From Lethocerus indicus (taxonomy: Eukaryota; Arthropoda; Insecta; Hemiptera; Belostomatidae), in the NCBI GenBank assembly GCA_019843655.1, contig JACDQD010000006.1, positions 4,766,034 through 4,830,033 on the forward strand: a stretch of DNA of 64,000 bases, given 5' to 3'. Positions within the stretch are counted from its first letter, which is position 1; each line of letters starts with the position of its first letter. Positions 58,124-64,000 of this stretch are shown piece by piece. The position numbers and the translations under genes were made by a program. The notes beneath the pieces were generated by a model, which saw only the letters and a program-made list of their open reading frames with translations, did no database searches and was not told where the DNA came from.

Positions 58124-61100
58124 CTAACTAAGAATGTTCCTGATCTCTTTGTGCATATGACACAGAAAGTCAACATAAGAGCTTGATCCATCCAGGCCTC
58201 TGTCTTCAACAAGAAAGTGTTTCATCACAAGCTCCATTTTGTCCCTTTGTCTCACAATTGTTAACTGCAATTTTCCAAACAAAGTATTTATTACAAGGGT
58301 AAATTTTATATTTTAAACAGCTATAATTACTGAAGTTTACCAAAAATAAATTGTTAGAATTATTATCACACTGGACTCAAAGTAATAATAATTTTAAAAC
58401 AATAAAATATTTTAATTCAAAAATAAAATTCAGTTTGAACGATAATTGTTATGAATTTCATAATTAAAATTGATATATACATAATGTTTAGATCAGTGTC
58501 TTTTCATTAGATAAACTAATTTCTCCCTTAAACTTAAATGAAAACTACAGTTCTTTAATTGTATCAATATTTCAGTTAATCTCATTTAGTAAAAAATTAC
58601 AAAAAAATACGAACTCTCATTGATCGATGATGGCTCTCACTAACACTTGCAATAGCACCCCTAATTTTTTCTGAAAGTGGGTTGTCAAGAACAGGCAACC
58701 TGTTCTTATTGGTATCAATTTGAGCAACATTTGGCACACCAAAGACAGACATCACCCATTCTGAAGAAACAGCCAGGCCCAACCACAAGAACATGTAAAT
58801 ACCATTTTCTAGAAGAATAAAAAACAAAACAAATTTTATTAACCAGCAACAACAGTAATGTTTCGTACTTACAGTAGGAAGTTTAATCATACACAGTAAT
58901 CTAAACTGGCACGTTCCTAAATAATCCACTCCTTATGTAAAGGCTACAGAAAATATTCATGAACTATTTTCCTTAAATTTAGACATACTGCATTATGGAC
59001 ACCGTAATACATGAATACAAATTCTGATATATTTACTCAAACCATGCAAGAGTTTGAAGTGTGTGAAATAATTTATTAATTAAGTAGTGCATATCTTCAT
59101 ACTTACTCTGGATGAGTTTTATTAACAATGTACCATATTATATGTTATTATGAATAACATTTATTATATTAAAAATTCGTGTTCGTGTGAATGTATTTAG
59201 TTCATGATAACCTAGAAGTTAACAAATTCTTGGACTTTGTTAAATGTGCTGCTGGACACATTTAGGTGGAAAGTAGATATTGTTTCATTATTAATGGTGT
59301 TATTATATAAGCCCATAAACTGAAAAAGATATATAAAGAAGAACTGTACAAACCTAAAAGGTACACCCCATTGTCAGCCATTTTTTCCGTAGAACATCTG
59401 ACATGTGAAGGCACTTCTTCCATATCATGCAAGGACAGAAGCCTTGGATAGAAGTAGACAACCGAGGATGGTATATCCATCACGGTTACAGCAGCCATTG
59501 TGAACCACCTATCATCAACTGTCATATCTGAACCTGTCAATCGTGATTATAACTATTAGCATTGACAATAAATAATTTTGAAATGAAGGAAATTTGATCC
59601 TAAGCTAACAATAAATACTCCTCTGAAATATTACAAATTGAATTCTAACTGTATAACAGTACAGCATGAACATGCTGTATTTATATAGTTTTTAATTGTT
59701 AAAAATTGAAATAAAAATGATGGAAATAAATATAATTAAACCTTGTCTGTTCAAACACGTTACCTCCGGAAATGGCATCACTCTTGAGAATACAGTTGAC
59801 ATACAAGGGAAGAAGTTTCATGCATTCCGGGAGAATCAACTGGCCAGCAGAAGTTGGGGAAGCACAATTTTTGCGATAGCAGGCCAATATCTGGGCTGAT
59901 CGAGCTATCAGACTTTCCTTAACACTTTTAGGAGGCGACTCCAACAGCCTGAATATAGCTGTAAGAAAAATGCATACAATTAACACACCAGAATATTTAT
60001 TATAAAGCATCAAGAACCTGAATTTGAATTATTACTAACTTCTTGTGGGATGTAATTAATCTTTTATATGTTATATAGACAACTTAAATCTAAAGTAATA
60101 TTATGTTTAGTATGGTATATTTGTTAATTATATACGCATGTATGATTACACTTACTACAGGCATATTAAAAAATAAATACAACAATGAAAATATTGTCTT
60201 AACTCAGTGTTCAAAATATATCTAAAAATAACTGATGAAATAATAAATGTTTACTGCTCAAAGTGTTAGGGTCTAAAAAGTACAATAGTCAGTTAAATAG
60301 CCAAACAATAGAGTTAGATATTATACCTTGTTTTGAAAAGAAATTGATGATTGTGTCCAATTCACATGTACGGTAGAGCTCAGCCATTTGTCCACTGCTC
60401 TTCAATGCAAGATTCATTACACGTATTTTCCTCACTCCACTAATTGATGTGTACAGCAAGGCAGCCTGTATGTAAACACCTTCATCTTCTGACAATTTAT
60501 CATCATGCTTTATTTCCAGTGCCACTGCCTAAATAAATAAATTTAAAATATTTTTAGTATACTTCGATTCTTAAAACAATTATTTCAACGAGCTAAGTAA
60601 TGAGAAAACAAGTTAATATCCGAGTGCATAGAATATACATGAAAATTAATGTAAACAAAATGAAGTTTTCATTGAATATTTGGGTTGATACCTAAATAAA
60701 TTACAATAGTAAAAATTATCGCTTGTCATTTCTACATTAGTAATATGCAAAATCCAAAGTTTGGTCTTTCTCCTGGGACAAGTTCTACAAGTAGTTGTAC
60801 AAATAATTTTGTCTTATGAAATTCCTATTCTATGAGTACATATACTCAGATTTGGAGACTATGTATATGTACACATTTACAACTTACCTTGTCGGGATCA
60901 ATACTTGCAAATTCAATGTCAGTTGTATTTGACATAAAAAAATGTCCATAGAAGTCTGTCGGGCGTACGCCTGTTGATGTACGAACTCTCATTACGGCAT
61001 CAAAAGCGCACAAACGAGAAATATCGTTTTCAACATCTGATATCAATCTCTCACCATCACAATCAGCCTGAAATATTATTTAAAATAATATAAAAGTATA

Positions 61101-63807
61101 TTGATCCAGCAGAATTTATAATTAGTTTGCATAAGTATGCTTAAGTTGAATAAATATGAATAACCAAGAATTCCAAAACAAGTAAAACTAGGTAAAATCA
61201 ATAAATGTAAAAACATTTTATAATAAAAGAGCTCACATTGGATTAAATACAAATATACAAATACTGTTTCAAATAACCGAAATTCTCATAAGAGAACACA
61301 AACCTGGAAATAAGTGTACTTGTAAATTTCTCCACCGGTGAGTCTGCTAACTTGACCAACTGTAGCAAGGTCAATGTAAGAATTGTTGAAAATAAACAAA
61401 TCTACACTGCAACCAGCTCCAACACAATCTTGGCCAAGGTTATTGTAAACAGTATTCTGAGGGGCTGTGATTATAAAAAAGAAATTAATAAAACACATGC
61501 TAGATTGATATAATAAATCAGTATAACATTTCATTATTAAGGAGAGGATAAAAGAGTTTGTAATTACTTAAAACTGTTTTCTCCTTGTCTGTCCCAAGTA
61601 CTTTGCGATCATCTCTGTTCTTCAATTTTCCTGGGGCTTCTGAAGTTGGTAATGAAGAATGAAAAACTATAAGTTTACCAGCACATCCAGAAGCCTTTAT
61701 AAATTCAAAAATAATTAAAATGTCAGTCAGTGATTAGTTAATTTTACATATTAAACTAAATAATGAAACAAACACACATTTTTATTGCTGAAATAATTTC
61801 TTAAAGAAAACTAGAAAACTTAGTCAATAAGTAATCAATATTTCAAACCACAAAACATTTATAATTTAACATGACTTATTTAAAAACTTAATAGAATTTT
61901 TTAAATCATTTATTATTTTTTTTATTCAATGATTATTGTTATTATTACAATTTATTATTATTTTTATTCAATTAATTATTATAAAATCTGTTCACTGTGA
62001 GATATGAATGCTTAATTTTGGAAACTATCATACAAAGTGCAATATCTTAGTTTTGCTGAATTTTGCAAAATGAAACAGTCACACATGTGCATTAATAAGA
62101 CTGTATATGTTTGTACATTCATATATATGGAATAATTTATGTTTAATTTTTATTTACTGCATGAGCAGATAATAGTGAAATATTACTTTTAATGCTTCAA
62201 GGCCAGCCTGAATAGCTGGAGCAAGTATTGTTTCAGTTTCTCTTGTTTCAGCGAACATTGATGGTATCTGCTGCATAAGCGAATCAATCACAGTTTCTGA
62301 TTCAGTTGGATCAACAAGAAAACCATCCAGAAGAGGCATAAACATTTCATGAGTGTCTCCAACAACCAGCATCTGAGGCTGACCAAGATTGGCCTGCAAA
62401 AATAATCAACAAAATGAGAACAAGGAACAACAAAAGCAAAAGGTGAATAAAGTTATGAAGAAATATTTTGTCATTTTTTTAACACAAACTATTCAATTTT
62501 GTGTTAACTTTAAATGGTTACAGAATTTATAAAGCATTTAAAGAAAGTTAAAGAACACATAATTAATACATGTGCAATACATTTGTTAATAACTGTATTA
62601 TTCTTGTTCAATGTTGTTTTACTCTTTTATATAGCGATTCCTGTTTAATGAATTGCAAATTAAAAAAAAATTCAGTGAACTGGCCTGCAACATTAATATA
62701 TTTTTGTTAATGATTTAAGAAAGAACTAAAAATAACTCACATTAACATTGTAGAAATGAACAACAGAGTTGTAAGTGATAAATCCAACTTTCATTGGGGA
62801 ACGAGCCTGACCATGTTCCTTGGGAAGGTGTTGCAGAAAATTTTTCATCTGACTGCATACAAGAGAAACAAGTCCAGATTTCACATTGTTATAAGACACA
62901 TCAATTACAAAGATCAATGCGGGAGGCTTAGGGTATGTACTATTCTGAAAGAAGAAATGTACTGCATATAATTTTTTTATATTAATATAACACAAAAGAG
63001 AGAAAATAATTTATTTTTATGAAATAATATTTAAATAACTAATATGCTGAATTCACAGGGCTATAACTAATGTAATGCTATAACAATTAAACATACCCTG
63101 CAATATTCCTTTGTGGCTACAAACTCATATGTACCCAACACAAGTTCAGGTCTATCAAAACGATCTACTCTTTGTCCTGTATGATCCAAATGTTGGAAAT
63201 ATTCTAAAGGAACTGTAAATTTAAATAGGTGAATTGTTAATTGCTTCATATTTTACAGCACAATATTTTAAATGATGTTTTAAAATAGTATTATTTGAAA
63301 ATAAATCTCTGTGCATTTCAGTTTGTAAATTCACTAAATATTAAAACCAGGGACAAATGTCTTTCTAATTTATAAGCTCAGCATATGGTCTAACCAGTAT
63401 ACCTCACCTTTCTAAAACAAAAATAGCCACACCTAAAATGTCCAGATGTTTCTACTTTCAACTGATAACTGTATCAATAACTAAATTTTGTTAATGAACA
63501 TTGAAAAGTATATTTACCAAATTAACAAAACGTGATCTACAAAATTTATATACAGAGTTTCATCCCACTAGTTCATCTGTTAATTGAAAAAAATTAGTAT
63601 TCAAAACATACCTTCAGTTGTGGCTTTACAGAGTAGGCAATGGAATCTTCTGCCACCATCAATAAACTGCATGTTTGGGCACATATAAGCCTTACATCTT
63701 ATACATCTGATGGGTCCCAAATCGCCCATATCAACTACTGGTGGTGGCTGTTCACCATCATAAACTTCGGCCATTGGGGATATTACTAGCCCAAACGGGA
63801 CAGATAT
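58124..63807 (-). CDS. Sec24CD: COPII coat subunit Sec24C/D, C-terminal two thirds (12 exons, 5-prime partial)
   Basis: Minus-strand exons: 63807-63612, 63212-63097, 62944-62741, 62393-62187, 61694-61568, 61464-61304, 61067-60888, 60528-60327, 59958-59764, 59533-59354, 58808-58615, 58264-58124. All phases agree, giving 700 residues. The Pro-rich N-terminus lies beyond the right edge. Visible parts in order: [19 protein letters not shown] and RRFHCLLC (zinc finger), [12 protein letters not shown], trunk domain ([18 protein letters not shown]), later trunk ([14 protein letters not shown]), beta-sandwich and helical domains ([14 protein letters not shown]), and a gelsolin-like end ([19 protein letters not shown]) ending RNILS. 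Sec24 binds cargo export signals and pairs with Sec23 on ER exit-site membranes. The SMR/GTTCGT donor at 58615 is unusual but required by frame and family sequence. Confidence 0.95.
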
Positions 63808-64000
63808 CTGTGAAAAATTACAATTTGCAATAACAATCTACTTCTACATAACTATATAAATTTCAAATAAATTAATATATATATAAAATTTATTTATTTA
63901 TATGAACACTGTAATACGAAGATATATATTTACATATAAACAACTTTGATGCACATATAAGAATCTGATCAATTAATTACATGAATATACTAAGAAACAT

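Overview
The window is nuclear DNA from an insect (order not resolved). The evidence is U2-type introns of roughly 70-2,200 bp, AT-rich intergenic DNA with (AT)n tracts, TATA boxes followed by the arthropod initiator TCAGT, a near-complete ortholog of the arthropod chemosensory co-receptor Ir93a, and single-copy eukaryotic genes (TTF2/lodestar, Sec24C/D). Nothing looks bacterial, viral or organellar.

Left part (about 1.7-41 kb): a loose cluster of ten small secreted-protein genes, eight on the minus strand (1.8-3.0, 4.3-6.2, 15.7-17.5, 19.0-21.2, 26.8-29.4, 30.8-31.6, 33.6-34.4 and 36.6-38.0 kb) and two on the plus strand (11.8-12.5 and 40.2-41.0 kb). All share one plan. A tiny first exon codes for 13-21 residues of signal peptide and ends in phase 0 at a GT donor, then a single second exon carries the whole mature protein. 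The second exons differ: Cys-Gly repeats, Cys-Pro repeats, Gly-Tyr repeats, an 18-residue VPVV repeat, Arg/Ser-rich or Tyr/Pro-rich sequence. The plan resembles moth chorion gene clusters and suggests eggshell, cuticle or another extracellular coat, but this is inference and no known family domain was recognised. Three of the ten (1.8, 30.8 and 40.5 kb) carry apparent frameshifts in GC-rich runs. Two further promoter-like sites (14.9 and 16.6 kb) have no complete gene.

The cluster is dotted with copies of one inverted-repeat transposon family: a complete 378-bp MITE at 24.88-25.25 kb and several fragments. Two large derivatives (9.1-10.0 and 35.1-36.2 kb) contain 70-bp minisatellites. Each unit of the first array carries a 12-base exact match to the core of the vertebrate CTCF consensus.

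Right part (42-64 kb): the Ir93a gene (15 exons, plus), the TTF2/lodestar SNF2-family ATPase (16 coding exons, plus), and the last 12 exons of Sec24C/D (minus, running off the right edge). TTF2 and Sec24 are convergent. These genes are intact and unrelated to the cluster: Ir93a acts in sensory neurons, TTF2 releases transcripts at mitosis, and Sec24 selects cargo in COPII vesicles.

Exon boundaries were read by eye from GT-AG sites and frame continuity. No similarity search was run, and family names rest on recognised motifs.
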